A stretch of DNA of 64,000 nt from Astragalus membranaceus (Eukaryota > Streptophyta > Magnoliopsida > Fabales > Fabaceae): positions 36,191,799-36,255,798 of the forward strand of contig CM076851.1 of NCBI GenBank assembly GCA_039519185.1. The letters run 5' to 3'. Under the pieces are notes generated by a model. It saw nothing but the letters and a program-made list of their open reading frames with translations, searched no databases and was not told the origin of the DNA. Shown here piece after piece: positions 24,291 to 34,948 of the stretch. The number at the start of each line of letters is the position of its first letter. Position 1 is the stretch's first letter. The translations under genes were made by a program, and so were the position numbers.

Positions 24291-27200
24291 TTATCTTTGC
24301 TCGATTCTAACTTCGTTTAATGTTGGCTTATACTGTTTTAAATATTTGCCATTTATTTTGAAGATTCTGTTTTCGTCACCCAATTCTTCGACTTCGTATG
24401 CCCCATTAGAAAAACATTGCAATATGTGAAGTGGACCTTCCCAACTAGGTGACCATTTACCCAAAATTCTGTCTTTTTTATCCATAGGCAACAACACTTT
24501 CCAAACTAAATCACCTGAATTAAAGGTTTTTAACTTAACCTTTTTGTTATAAGCTTTAGCTACTCTTTCCTTCTGTCGAATAAGCATTTCCAAAGCTAAC
24601 AACCTTTCTTCGTCTAAATCAACTAACTCATCAAGCATCATATTCCAATAATGATCAAAAGGAATTTCATACTGTCTTTGAATTCTTGTTGATTGTAAAC
24701 AGATTTCAACAGGCAATACTGCATCGTGTCCAAAGGTTAACCTGTATGGAGTAGTATTGATAGATTCTTTGGGTGAATTTCTACAAGCCCATAAAACTTG
24801 ATCCAAAGTGTTATGCCAATTTCTGGGTTTTTTCCCAACATGCTTTTTAATCAAGTTAATAATGATCTTATTGGCAGCTTCCACTTGACCATTGGCTTGT
24901 GCATAATATGGTGTCGAAGTTAATAACTTAAAACCAATTTCAGAAGCAAATTCCACCATTTTTCGACCAGTGAAAACAGAACCCTGATCTGTAGTTATGG
25001 TTTCTGGAATTCCATACCTATAAATGATATGATTTTGGATAAACCGTATTACTGCTTCTTGATCAACATTGGTTAAAGGTATTGCTTCTACCCATTTGGT
25101 AAAATAATCAATTCCTACTAATATATACTTATGACCTTTTGATGATGTTGGTTTTATTTCTCCAATTATATCCAGAGCCCAACCTCTGAATGGCCAAGGT
25201 TTCACTATGGCATGCAATTCATTTGCAGACACATGTTGTATTCCAGCATGCTTTTGACACTCTTGGCATCCTTTGGCAAACTCTATACAATCTTTCAACA
25301 TTGATGGCCAATATATTCCTTGTCGAAATAATAGCCATTTCATTTTATGGCCTACTTGGTGCGAACCACAAGCTCCACTGTGTGTTTCAGAAACTGCTAA
25401 ATATGCCTCATTTTCACTAAGACATTTCAATAATACTCCTTCAGGAGTTCTCTTAAACAATTCGTTTCCAATTATCACATAGCTTAAAGCTCTGTACTTT
25501 ACCTTTTTATTGGTATTTCCTGTGGGATTTTGCAAGTATTCTACAATAGGCTTTCGCCAATCATCATTGGCCATATTGTCAATAGCAAAAACTTCTGCTA
25601 AAACAACTTCATCAACAATGTGGTGTTGTTCAATACATTCCTCATCTGTATTTGTTGCCCCCCCAGTTTTTGGTGTTGACAATAATGATGAAGAAATATC
25701 ATCAGACACGAGTTTCTCTTTTATTTCGATTAATTCTTCAAGGCTTTGTTTTGAAACTCTATACCCTGATGCAATTTGGGCCAAATCATTCGCCACTTGA
25801 TTATCAACTCGTGGTAAATGTTCTAAATGAACAGAGTCAAACCTCTTTAACAAGGAATTGGCCATAATAAAGTATTTAATAAGGTGTTCTTTAATACATT
25901 TATATTCTTTGGTCATTTGTTTGATAACCAATTCTGAATCACCTTTTATTTCGATACATCTTGCCCCCAGCTCAAGTAAAATTTCAAGGCCTATAATTAG
26001 AGCCTCATACTCAGCTTCATTATTTGAGCAATGACTTCGAATCTTACACTTGTACTTCGTTGGAATGTTATTTGGTGAAATAATTAAAACACCAATCCCA
26101 ACTCCTTTTTTATGACTCGAACCATCAAAATACAACCTCCAAGGGTATGTGTCTACGAAATGTAATGTTTCTTCGACAACAGAGTGGTCCACTATAAAAT
26201 CAGCAACCACTTGTCCTTTAATTGATTTTAAAGGTTGATAAGTTAAGTCATATTCAGACAAAGCTAAAGCCCACTTACCAGTTCTACTATGCATTATTGG
26301 TTTCGACAGCAAATGCTTAATAATATCAGAATGCGAATAAACACAAACATTAGCTGGCTTTATATATTGCTTTAACTTTGTGCAAGAAAAATACAAACAA
26401 AGGCACAACTTTTCTATAGAACTGTACCTAGTTTCAGCATCTATTAAGACTCTACTAAGGTAATATATGGTTCTTTCGACACCATTATCATCCTCTTGAG
26501 CTAGCATGCTACCTATTGTTTTTTCAGATGCTGCTATATACAATTTGAGCACTTTGTTTCTAATAATAGGCATTAGAATCGGTGGTTTCAACAAATAAGA
26601 CTTAATTTCTTCAAAGGCTGCTTGATGAACTGATTCCCATTTGAAAACTTCTTCTTTCTTCAGTCTCAACAATGGCGAAAATGCTTGAGTTTTGCCACTT
26701 AGATTTGATATGAATCTTCGTAGGAAATTGATTTTTCCCAACAATGACTGAAGTTCTTTTTTGGTTGAAGGAGCTTTCGTTTCAATTATAGCTTTAGTCT
26801 TATTTTGATTGATTTCAATGCCTTTTTTGTGCACCACAAAACCCAAGAAATCTCCTGCACGCACACAGAAGGCACATTTTAATGGATTCATTTTCAATCC
26901 ATATTTCCTCATTCTTTCAAAAGATTGTCGAAGATGGTCTAAATGACCATTTTCTGAGGAAGATTTAACTACCACATCATCTATGTATACTTGCATAAAG
27001 TTTTCAATGAAATCATGAAACATACAATTCATTGCCCTCTGATATGTAGCACCAGCATTTTTTAAACCAAATGGCATTACTACCCATTCATAAATACCTA
27101 ATGCCCCTGGACAACGAAATGCAGTTTTCGATACGTCTTCTTCAGCAATAAAGATTTGATTATACCCAGAATAACCATCAAGCATGCTGAGGTATTCAAA

Positions 27201-27935
27201 TCCTGCTGCTGAATCTATTAACATTTCTGCCACAGGCATTGCGTATTCATCTTTGGGAGTTGCATTATTCAAGTCTCTAAAATCTATGCAAACTCTAAGA
27301 GTGCCATTTTTCTTAATTACAGGAACTATATTAGCTAACCATTCGACATACCTGGCAGTTCTGATGAATTTGTTCTTGAACAACCTTTCGATCTCCTCTT
27401 TAATTTTAATTAATATTTGAGGAGCAAACCTTCTTGGAATCTGCTTCACTGGCTTCTTTTCTGGTCGAATTGGCAATTGTAATTCCACAACGTCTCGACT
27501 CAATCCAGGCATTTCGTCATAGTCCCAAGCAAAGCAATCTTTGAACTCCCTCAGTAATGTTATAACTTGGGTTTTCAATGCAACATCCAGGTATGCACTA
27601 ACATAAGTTGGCCTCTTCTTTGAGCCATCTCCCAAATCTACTTCCTCCAATGGATCTTGAGCTTGCATTCGCTTTGTTGAATCTTTAGGGTCCTTTTCAA
27701 ACCCTAATGGCTCATTATCATAAATGCAATCAAGCTTTCCATTCATAATAATGCCATTTTCGTCTTCAGAACCTTTGGCTTCGACAGCCATTGTTTGATG
27801 ATTTAAATTGGCTTCCATAGCCGCTTTTAACTTATTTTCGGCCATATAAGCCGTAATCTTGTTCCATGCATTAGGAACTGACATAGGAAACAATTTAAGA
27901 ATCAGAATACCACCCCTCAGGTTGGGCAGTAGCAT
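24291..27935 (-). CDS. Pol polyprotein of the Tat element (RT, RNase H, aRNH, integrase), intact
   Basis: 1,214 residues without a stop. Visible in order: the RT core with VCIDFRDLNNATPKD, MPFGLKNAGATYQR and the catalytic YIDDVVV; the first RNase H (with KLYIAASEKTIGSMLAQED, degenerate at the first acid); and a second RNase-H-like domain starting LYFDGSSHKKGVGIGVLI with NNEAEYEALI and GDSELVI. Then integrase, with a zinc knot (THSGACGSHQ... CQECQKHAG), the D-D-E core (ALDIIGEI, ITTDQGSVF, QANGQVEAANK) and the C-terminal GDLVWKVLLP. It overlaps the gag frame by 41 bases and lies +1 to it. The first ATG (27935) is inside the overlap, so pol is probably made by frameshift or from a processed message. 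Confidence 0.93.
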   Translation of the reverse strand: MLLPNLRGGILILKLFPMSVPNAWNKITAYMAENKLKAAMEANLNHQTMAVEAKGSEDENGIIMNGKLDCIYDNEPLGFEKDPKDSTKRMQAQDPLEEVDLGDGSKKRPTYVSAYLDVALKTQVITLLREFKDCFAWDYDEMPGLSRDVVELQLPIRPEKKPVKQIPRRFAPQILIKIKEEIERLFKNKFIRTARYVEWLANIVPVIKKNGTLRVCIDFRDLNNATPKDEYAMPVAEMLIDSAAGFEYLSMLDGYSGYNQIFIAEEDVSKTAFRCPGALGIYEWVVMPFGLKNAGATYQRAMNCMFHDFIENFMQVYIDDVVVKSSSENGHLDHLRQSFERMRKYGLKMNPLKCAFCVRAGDFLGFVVHKKGIEINQNKTKAIIETKAPSTKKELQSLLGKINFLRRFISNLSGKTQAFSPLLRLKKEEVFKWESVHQAAFEEIKSYLLKPPILMPIIRNKVLKLYIAASEKTIGSMLAQEDDNGVERTIYYLSRVLIDAETRYSSIEKLCLCLYFSCTKLKQYIKPANVCVYSHSDIIKHLLSKPIMHSRTGKWALALSEYDLTYQPLKSIKGQVVADFIVDHSVVEETLHFVDTYPWRLYFDGSSHKKGVGIGVLIISPNNIPTKYKCKIRSHCSNNEAEYEALIIGLEILLELGARCIEIKGDSELVIKQMTKEYKCIKEHLIKYFIMANSLLKRFDSVHLEHLPRVDNQVANDLAQIASGYRVSKQSLEELIEIKEKLVSDDISSSLLSTPKTGGATNTDEECIEQHHIVDEVVLAEVFAIDNMANDDWRKPIVEYLQNPTGNTNKKVKYRALSYVIIGNELFKRTPEGVLLKCLSENEAYLAVSETHSGACGSHQVGHKMKWLLFRQGIYWPSMLKDCIEFAKGCQECQKHAGIQHVSANELHAIVKPWPFRGWALDIIGEIKPTSSKGHKYILVGIDYFTKWVEAIPLTNVDQEAVIRFIQNHIIYRYGIPETITTDQGSVFTGRKMVEFASEIGFKLLTSTPYYAQANGQVEAANKIIINLIKKHVGKKPRNWHNTLDQVLWACRNSPKESINTTPYRLTFGHDAVLPVEICLQSTRIQRQYEIPFDHYWNMMLDELVDLDEERLLALEMLIRQKERVAKAYNKKVKLKTFNSGDLVWKVLLPMDKKDRILGKWSPSWEGPLHILQCFSNGAYEVEELGDENRIFKINGKYLKQYKPTLNEVRIEQR

Positions 27936-30900
27936 CTCCTATTATTTGCCTTTCCCAAACAAAACCATAGTTTGGATGCAAATTAACTGAAGCAAATACA
28001 TTATCAGCAGGAATGTATGCCTCATTAGAAGATGGACATGGCGCAATGTTCGCCAATCTTTTCTCAAAATTTTCCTTGGTGATGTGATTCACGTCAGCAC
28101 GAAAATAACTTTGGTCTGCTTCAATGTATTCGACAAGACCATCTTCCTTCCACATCACTAGTCTTTGATGTAATGTTGAAGGTACAGCACCGACTCCATG
28201 TATCCACTCCCTTCCAAGTAACATATTGAAGTTTGCTTTGGAAGCAATCACTAAGAACAGAGTGGTCCTCTTGATAGTTCCAACAATCAATTCCACTTCA
28301 ATGGCTCCAAGAGAATAACCAGTTTTGCCTTCGTAATTGCTTAAGACAATATTGTGTGGCTTAAGGTCAGTGATGGATATGCCTATCTTCTTCATAAGCA
28401 CTTCAGGCATAAGATTCACAGCAGCACCTCCATCAACTAACACTTTGTTGATGCCAATACCATTAACCTTAGCCTGAATATATAAAGGCTTCAGGTGATT
28501 CTGCATACTCGTATCTGGCCTCTCGAAAGTAGCCATCTGCTCTTCGACACAGCCATCATTCATCACATAGTAACACATGGGTTTGTGACAAGCCATATCT
28601 TCAGTGAAATCTTCTTCCTCACTGTTAGGCACAGTTATGACATCATATTCCAGTGGCAATATTGACACCACATTACAGACGACATCGAAGTCATCGTCAG
28701 AATCATCAAAACCAGAACCTATGTCCTCATCAAAGTCGGACTGAGATTCTTTCCCTTTAAATATCGAAGATGGAGGACAGATTCTTTCAAGTGCAGGCCT
28801 TCTAGGTTTTTCCATCGAAACATCCTTGCCTCTTGCCTTATTTACCACACTTGTAGGCTTAGCAACATCAGCACTGGTACTTGCCTCAACCTTAGAAGCC
28901 ACCTTCTTATCACCCAACTGAACTTTGATTCCAAAGTGACTAGGAACCTTGTTTACGTCTAAAGAAGCTTTCTTCTTCTGGTTTCTCTGAAAACGACGCC
29001 ACTGGGTTTTAGTCATAGGATTCTTACCTTTATAATTATTCCGATAATTATACTTGTTGGAATAATACTCATCTTGATGGACAACTTGAGCAAGTGCATT
29101 GTTGTGAACCCATTTTCCAACAGGGGAATTCGTCTGTGGAACGAAGGATTTACCAAACAGTTTTATGGATCCTTTCTCTCCTGGCTTTTGGCTTGTCGAA
29201 GGCCTAGTCGAAACATTAGCCTTGCTAGATGAAGGCTTAGTTGTAACATTGGCCTTGTAACCAGGAAGCTCAGTGCTACCAAAATCAAAGAATGGCCTAT
29301 TGTCAAGCCATTTCCTCTTACGTTGTTCCTGATCCTGGTACCCTTCAACAGCTTTAGCTGCCTCTTTGTCGAAAACAGCACTGCACCTTGGAGATAGCAT
29401 AACCTCAGAATTGTTCCACTTACATCTGTTGAGGAAGTCTATTAATTCCTCTTCAGCTTTTGGGAACACAGCATGTAGCTTCCCATCGTACTCTTTCAAG
29501 GTTATCTCTTGTTTCATCCCTTCAGCATATATAAAACCTTCCAATTTCTTGGTGGAGGATTTAAGTTTCTTTGGAGGATCTTTCATTTCAGCATCTACCA
29601 TGTTTATACTCGTTTCGAAAGGTTCTGTATACATGGCTTCAGCTTTGGGTAAAGGGTCATCCACAACTTGCATTGGAGGTTTCATCTTTCTATCTTCAAA
29701 TTTTAATCTACCTTCTTCGATCGCTTTTTGCACAAGATCCCTGAAAAGCACACAACGGTCAGTGTTATGTCCCAAAAAATTATGGAACTTACAATAACCC
29801 TTTTTCTTTCTCTGGTCAAGAGTTGGTACTTTTAAGCCACTAGGTACCAATATCTGACCATCTTTTACTAACAGATCAAATATTTCATCACATTTAGTAA
29901 CATCAAAAGTATATGTCTTAGGCACAAATCTGTCATTTTTTGGCTCAACAGGATTTTTTCCATTAGCAGACCTTAGTAATTTACAAGTATAAGGAGGACC
30001 AGGCTTGAGTTCAGCCACGTCTATCTCCTCTCTTTTGACATCACTAAGTGTGGTGTCGAATTCCTCTTCGACATAAGCCACTTTTTCTTTTTTATGAAAC
30101 CTATTTGACGTAGACTTTTCTTCTTTAAGCCTTTCCAACTGTCGAACTCTGTCAGCTAATTGGGCCATATCCCTTAGATAAGATGTGTCCAATTTCTTCC
30201 TGATCGAATAATCAAGGCCACCAGCAGCCATTTCGACGAGTTCATGTTCAGGCACTTGTGTGAAACAACGAGCCTTCAGTAGCCTAAACCTATTCAAATA
30301 GTCATCAACAGTTTCAAGCATTTTGCGTTGAACACTGGCCAATTCTTTGAGACTAATCTTAGATTGGCCCATGTAAAATTGCGCATGAAATGCTTTTTCT
30401 AATTGCCCCCATGTGAAAATAGAACCAGGGGGTAATGTAGTAAACCAAGTAAAAGCATTTTTTGTTAAAGAATTTGGGAAATATTTCATCTTCAAATTCT
30501 CATTTTGGGCTATATCCCCAGACTCAGTCAAATAACGAGCAATATGTTCGACAGTAGACTCTTTTGTGTCACCACCAAACTTAGTATATTTAGGAACTTT
30601 CCAGCCCCTTGGTAACTCAGTTTGCAACACATATTCACACAATGGTGATATAAAATTAGGCCTATGCAAACCTATGTTAAGACCATTTTGCGCCATTATG
30701 GTTTCTACTAAAGTGGCTATATTATCATGAGCGCCAACATTATTTCGTTGCACTTGTCGAACAACCTCGTCAGCGTTCTGGTTTCGGTTTACCAAAACTA
30801 CTTCAGGGATATGATTTGCTAACCCTTGTTGTTCGCCTACAACTGCCTGGGCTTCGACTGTAACCGCTCTTTGAGGGTTACCAGGCATATTACCCACCAC

Positions 30901-31518
30901 ATTGGGAATTTGCCTATTATTAACCGTTGAAGTCCCAAAGAAATCTGCAATTCGACCCATTTGATTGACTAACATTTGGTAACTAGTGTTAGTATTTTGA
31001 ATCAATGGATTAAAAACTGTACCAATTTGTTGGGTTAACATATTAACCATATCATGATTGCTCTCATCAACTTGTTGTCGTAAGGCAAACAAAGATTCAT
31101 TGGTTAATGCAGTGGGATTTCGACCCATTACACTTTCAGAAGAAACATGTACAGGAGACATGGTCGAAATATGTGGCATTCCAGTAGGCATGCCATATGA
31201 TCCAGAAGGAAATGCAGGAAAACTTACATTATGAAAATGTGGATTTAAACCGCTTCCTATTGCCATATAAGGACTATGAAGTCCCATATGTGACGGCAAA
31301 GGCATAGGCATAGATGCCATGTTTGACTGCGTTGATCCAACGTTAGTCATTGATACTGAAGGAACGGTTGTTGATGATGATGGGGATGTTGTTCCCACAA
31401 CCACCCCTGTATTTACGTTTGCAGAGTCTACTATTGTTCCCTGTTCTTGTGAAATCACAGGATTAGAACTAGACGCATTATTAGTAGGACGAACCATTTT
31501 TCCACTTCTTAAGTGCAT
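27895..31518 (-). CDS. Gag and aspartic protease of the Tat element, intact
   Basis: 1,207 residues from ATG 31518 (MHLRSGKMVRP). The N-terminal third is Ser/Met/Pro-rich. The retrotransposon Gag domain is centred on FTWFTTLPPGSIFTWGQLEK and continues to FRLLKARC. A C/H cluster (GYCKFHNFLGHNTDRC) resembles a nucleic-acid-binding knuckle. Near the C-terminus comes a retropepsin: VLVDGGAAVNLMP carries the active Asp with DGG in place of the usual DS/TG (as I recall for Tat elements), then FNMLLGREWIHG. There is no internal stop. Gag forms the particle, and the protease cuts the polyprotein. The frame ends at 27895, inside the start of pol. Confidence 0.92.
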   Translation of the reverse strand: MHLRSGKMVRPTNNASSSNPVISQEQGTIVDSANVNTGVVVGTTSPSSSTTVPSVSMTNVGSTQSNMASMPMPLPSHMGLHSPYMAIGSGLNPHFHNVSFPAFPSGSYGMPTGMPHISTMSPVHVSSESVMGRNPTALTNESLFALRQQVDESNHDMVNMLTQQIGTVFNPLIQNTNTSYQMLVNQMGRIADFFGTSTVNNRQIPNVVGNMPGNPQRAVTVEAQAVVGEQQGLANHIPEVVLVNRNQNADEVVRQVQRNNVGAHDNIATLVETIMAQNGLNIGLHRPNFISPLCEYVLQTELPRGWKVPKYTKFGGDTKESTVEHIARYLTESGDIAQNENLKMKYFPNSLTKNAFTWFTTLPPGSIFTWGQLEKAFHAQFYMGQSKISLKELASVQRKMLETVDDYLNRFRLLKARCFTQVPEHELVEMAAGGLDYSIRKKLDTSYLRDMAQLADRVRQLERLKEEKSTSNRFHKKEKVAYVEEEFDTTLSDVKREEIDVAELKPGPPYTCKLLRSANGKNPVEPKNDRFVPKTYTFDVTKCDEIFDLLVKDGQILVPSGLKVPTLDQRKKKGYCKFHNFLGHNTDRCVLFRDLVQKAIEEGRLKFEDRKMKPPMQVVDDPLPKAEAMYTEPFETSINMVDAEMKDPPKKLKSSTKKLEGFIYAEGMKQEITLKEYDGKLHAVFPKAEEELIDFLNRCKWNNSEVMLSPRCSAVFDKEAAKAVEGYQDQEQRKRKWLDNRPFFDFGSTELPGYKANVTTKPSSSKANVSTRPSTSQKPGEKGSIKLFGKSFVPQTNSPVGKWVHNNALAQVVHQDEYYSNKYNYRNNYKGKNPMTKTQWRRFQRNQKKKASLDVNKVPSHFGIKVQLGDKKVASKVEASTSADVAKPTSVVNKARGKDVSMEKPRRPALERICPPSSIFKGKESQSDFDEDIGSGFDDSDDDFDVVCNVVSILPLEYDVITVPNSEEEDFTEDMACHKPMCYYVMNDGCVEEQMATFERPDTSMQNHLKPLYIQAKVNGIGINKVLVDGGAAVNLMPEVLMKKIGISITDLKPHNIVLSNYEGKTGYSLGAIEVELIVGTIKRTTLFLVIASKANFNMLLGREWIHGVGAVPSTLHQRLVMWKEDGLVEYIEADQSYFRADVNHITKENFEKRLANIAPCPSSNEAYIPADNVFASVNLHPNYGFVWERQIIGDATAQPEGWYSDS

Positions 31519-31572
31519 GCAAATACAAACACATACAAGAACATAGAAAAATTACGTATTTAAAGGCAAACT

Positions 31573-31590
31573 GTCCCACTGGGCGTGCCA
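31573..31590 (-). other. Primer-binding site of the Tat element
   Basis: On the minus strand, three bases after the 5' LTR, TGGCACGCCCAGTGGGAC would pair with the 3' end of a tRNA ending in GCCA. I cannot name the tRNA with certainty. Confidence 0.65.
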
Positions 31591-31593
31591 ATT

Positions 31594-32362
31594 TGTTTGC
31601 TGGTGTTTTTAGCAAACAATCACTGGTTTTATTAGAAATGTTTGTGAGATTAAACCAGAAATCTCCAAAGCAATTGCCTTTAAACACCACAGTTTGTCAA
31701 CAAATATATTTTAAAAGGGAGACAATTCACCATAAAAATGGAAATCGAAGAAAAAAGAAGTAGTAAAATGGAACGCAGAAATGTAAGATGACTTGTATTG
31801 AAAGTAATAAATTGCATAAAATGTAAAGAGAATGGTGAACAAATTCACATACGTTGTACAATAATTCTTTTACTCTGTTTTCGCTGTGACTTGGAAGTTA
31901 GAGTTTCAGAACTGTATGTTTGGTATAATAATTTGCCACCCTTCATTTCTACGTAGAAACTCCTATTTATATAGAAAATAATGACTGAAATGTAAAACTG
32001 CTATGGACACGTGGCTACGAATAGTGACTGAAATGTAAACTGCTATAAACACGTGGCTACGTCTTATTAACCAGTGATAGACTTCGTGCCACGCTCGATG
32101 CCACATACTGCCTACGTTGTATTAACCGTAGTCTTGAATTTCGACACAACTGTTTGCCAATAACTGCTTGACGAAGTCCTGAATACACTGTCCTGTCGAA
32201 AACTCTTCCCTGTCGAATTGGTGAAAACTTCTTCTGTCGAAAACATGCTAAGATGACTTAAATGTCATTTTTCTTTCCGAAGGCATTATGAATGATCTTT
32301 AATGAAGAGTCAAACCCTATTAACTAACCACTCAAAAGCCTTGTCGAAATTCTAGGCTAACA
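31594..32362 (-). repeat. 5' LTR of the Tat element
   Basis: 769 bp, ending at the TSD ATAAC (32363). It carries the minus-strand TATA box TATATAAATA near 31976-31967, which should drive gag-pol. Confidence 0.95.
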
Positions 32363-33539
32363 ATAACATAACATACTTACGCTTCATGCACAACCAAGGA
32401 GACAAGTTGTAAATTATAAGGAGAACAGGCCAGGAGCTATGATTTGTACTTAAGTTACCATATGGGTTCATCCCATCCGAAGCAAGCGCAAGCCTAAGAT
32501 TTCTTGACTCGGCGCCAAAATCCGAAAACAAACTATCAACCTTCTTCCATTGTAGAGAGTCAGCCGGATGGCGAAGCTGTCCGTCACATTTCCTCTCATC
32601 TGCATGCCATCTAATGTTCTTTGCGTCCTTTGCATTAGCAAACAAGCGTGTGAACCTAGAAATTATTGGAAGGTACCATAAAACCTTTGCTGGAGAAATC
32701 TTTGAGTTATCATCATCGCAACTAGATTCACCAGTCTTTACTTTGTAACGTGACCTATTACACGTAGGACACTTATGCAGCTCCTCAAACTCATTCTGAT
32801 ACAATATGCAATCATTGGGGCAAGCATGTATTTTTTTATACTCCACACCCATCGGACACAAAATCTTCTTCGCCTCATACGTACGACATGACAATGTGTT
32901 ACCTTTTGGAAGCATGTCTTTCAACAACTCAAGCAACTCAGTGAAACTCTTATCAGTCCACCCATTCGTCGCCTTCTAATTGAACAATTTTATCACCGTA
33001 GTCAACCGTGTGAATGTTGTACATCCCAAATACAAGGGCTCTTCTTTATCTTCGCACAAAGTATCGAAGGCATGTGCTTGCTTAAAAGACTCCGGCCCAA
33101 TATCACGTATCATGTCTTCCATTCGATCATCCATATTTGAATCTGCGAAATTATCTCTTCCGGACACACTTGGGATATCTAACTTTTCACCGTGCCATAT
33201 CCAAGTTGTATAACTACGACAAATCCCATCAACTAGAAGATGATCTCTTATTGTGGCAACTGGTTGTGGTATCCGGTTCGCACAATTAACACAAGGACAG
33301 TCAAAAATTCCACCACAACCTTCAAGCTTTGTTTGAGCAAACTCTAGAAATTCTTCCACCCCTTTCGCATACTCATCACTCAACTTACTAGTTTGCATCC
33401 AACTACGATCCATGTAGCTACGCTCGAAAAAAAATAGATAATAATTTTAGATTTCACCTATCAAGTAATGGATAAATATATATGTGTAAGTGTACAATAG
33501 TTTCCTATACATTAGCTGTACAACTGGTGTAGTTGCATT

Positions 33540-34270
33540 CATTAAAAGTGTTAAATGCTGATTAACAGTTAGGGAAAACTGACTTTAAGTCAGTTAGGGT
33601 AAACTGTGTTAAATACTGATTAACAGTTAGGGTAAACTGTGTTAGGGAAAACTGACTTTAAGTCAGTTAGTGTAAACTGTGTTAGGGTAAACTGTGTTAG
33701 GGAAAACTGACTTTAAGTCAGTTAGTGTAAACTGTGTTAGGGAAAACTGACTTTAAGTCAGTTAGTGTAAACTGTGTTAGGGAAAACTGACTTTAAGTCA
33801 GTTAGTGTAAACTGTGTTAGGGAAAACTGACTTTAAGTCAGTTAGGGCAAACTGTGTTAAATACTGATTATGTGCTGAATTATAAGGGTAAACTGACTAT
33901 GTGTTAGGGTAAACTGATTATGTGCTGATTATGTGTTGGGGTACTCTGATGGTAAGTCACTTCACCTGTCTAAATACTGATTATGTGCTGAATTATAAGG
34001 GTAAACTGATTATGTACTGATTATGTGCTGATTATGTGTTAGGGTAAACTTATGGTAAGTCACTTCACCTATCTAAATACTGATTATGTGCTGAATTATA
34101 AGGGTAAACTGACTATGTGTTAGGGTAAACTGATTATGTACTGATTATGTGCTGATTATGTGTTAGGGTAAACTGATGGTAAGTCACTTCACCTATCTAA
34201 ATACTGATTATGTGCTGAATTATAAGGGTAAACTGACTATGTGTTAGGGTAAGCTGATTATGTGCTAAAA
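33540..34270. repeat. Minisatellite arrays upstream of the CACTA transposase
   Basis: Two interlaced families. Six copies of a unit of about 40-55 bp contain the palindrome ACTGACTTTAAGTCAGT (33580-33845). Then come about four copies of a longer unit built on CTGATTATGTGCTGAATTAT and GGGTAAACTGA. They lie just 5' of the TNP2 start at 33413, in the promoter region of the element. Confidence 0.9.
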
Positions 34271-34626
34271 CATCACTTATGCTGATTATGTACTACTTAA
34301 CCATATCGTATGAGTGGAAAGATAGTGTAAATAAGAGTTATGTTCCTGAACATACATAAAAAATTTAAAACCTTACACAAGCAAGATTCAAAGATGCATG
34401 AGACTAGACAAGTTAACAAATAGCAGCCCCTTGTCACAACATTGTTTCTAACTATATCAGCAAATCAACCAAAATATTACCCTTTAGGAGCTAATTATCG
34501 GAAGCCAACAACATTGTTTCTAAATATTACCAACAGTGGGAAAATAACAAGCAATACAGTAAATGATCAACAACATGTTGATAAATATATTGATTGAGCA
34601 ATATCAATTGAATACTAAAGACTCAC

Positions 34627-34827
34627 TTTTCCTCTGAGTGTGACAGCAATCCCAAGTGGTTGACCTTCCCTGATCTTGAAGATAGCAACAGAATTCCTAG
34701 CCCGAGTCTTAACCGGTCTATGCCCTGTTATCAGTGCTAGATCATTTATTGCACCATCCAAACCTTCTGAATTTTGTGCAGCACCTCCAATACCACAGTT
34801 AACCACTATCTTCTTAACTTTAGGCAC
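34627..34827 (-). pseudogene. Captured exon of plastid ribosomal protein L5 (uL5c)
   Basis: One open exon of 67 codons reads VPKVKKIVVNCGIGGAAQNS, LDGAINDLALITGHRPVKT, RARNSVAIFKIREGQPLGIA and VTLRGK, matching bacterial/plastid-type ribosomal protein L5. The exon keeps an acceptor (TTTCAG before it) and a donor (GTGAGT after it), so genomic DNA and not cDNA was taken up. It lies inside the CACTA element, about 1.1 kb from its right end, on the same strand as the transposase. The rest of the gene is absent, so it cannot encode a ribosomal protein. Confidence 0.85.
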
Positions 34828-34948
34828 CTGAAATTAGAGAGACAAAATCCACCATTGCATAAATTGATCTACACTCATTCTCTATGGCTTTGGAGACAAA
34901 ATCCACCATTGCATAAATTGATTGAGCAATATCAATTGAATACTAAAG

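Larger units (their letters stand above)
19808..32362 (-). mobile_element. Full-length, young Tat-lineage Ty3/gypsy retrotransposon with antisense PMD gene
   Basis: 12,555 bp with two 769-bp LTRs (19808-20576 and 31594-32362) and the target duplication ATAAC (19803-19807, 32363-32367). The coding strand is minus: gag-protease (31518-27895), then pol (27935-24291) with RT, RNase H, a second RNase-H-like domain and integrase. That second domain is a known mark of the Tat lineage. A primer-binding site follows the 5' LTR, and a polypurine tract (TTTTTGGGGGGCAATT on the minus strand) abuts the 3' LTR at 20577. Between pol and the 3' LTR lies a plus-strand gene for a plant mobile domain protein. 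By eye the LTRs differ at 3 of 769 positions. It inserted into the CACTA TNP2 gene. Confidence 0.95.
17672..33413 (-). pseudogene. TNP2-type CACTA transposase, split by a retrotransposon and further mutated
   Basis: Starts MDRSWMQ at 33413. The frame reads to a TAG at 32976-32978 and then continues (KATNGWTDKSFTELL). It has the zinc-binding region (HKCPTCNRSRY), RLFAN and HPADSLQW, down to CMKRKYVM at 32368. After removal of the 12.55-kb insert plus one ATAAC copy, the same frame resumes at 19802 with MISGPRQPGNDIDVYL. It runs through GHKGCPICTENT, DLPYWSSLDVRHCLDVMH (core TNP2), GLKSHDCHVLMQ and RWMYPVERYMK. A one-base frameshift lies near 18480-18495. A TAA stands at 17981-17983, with frame beyond it to 17672 (DUF4216-like tail). 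So there are two stops, one frameshift and one insertion. The product would cut and join CACTA ends in the nucleus; this copy cannot. Confidence 0.9.

Noticed and set aside
33540..34270. CRISPR-like array
   Set aside because: Repeats are contiguous or irregular with no unique spacers, inside a plant CACTA element; it is a minisatellite.
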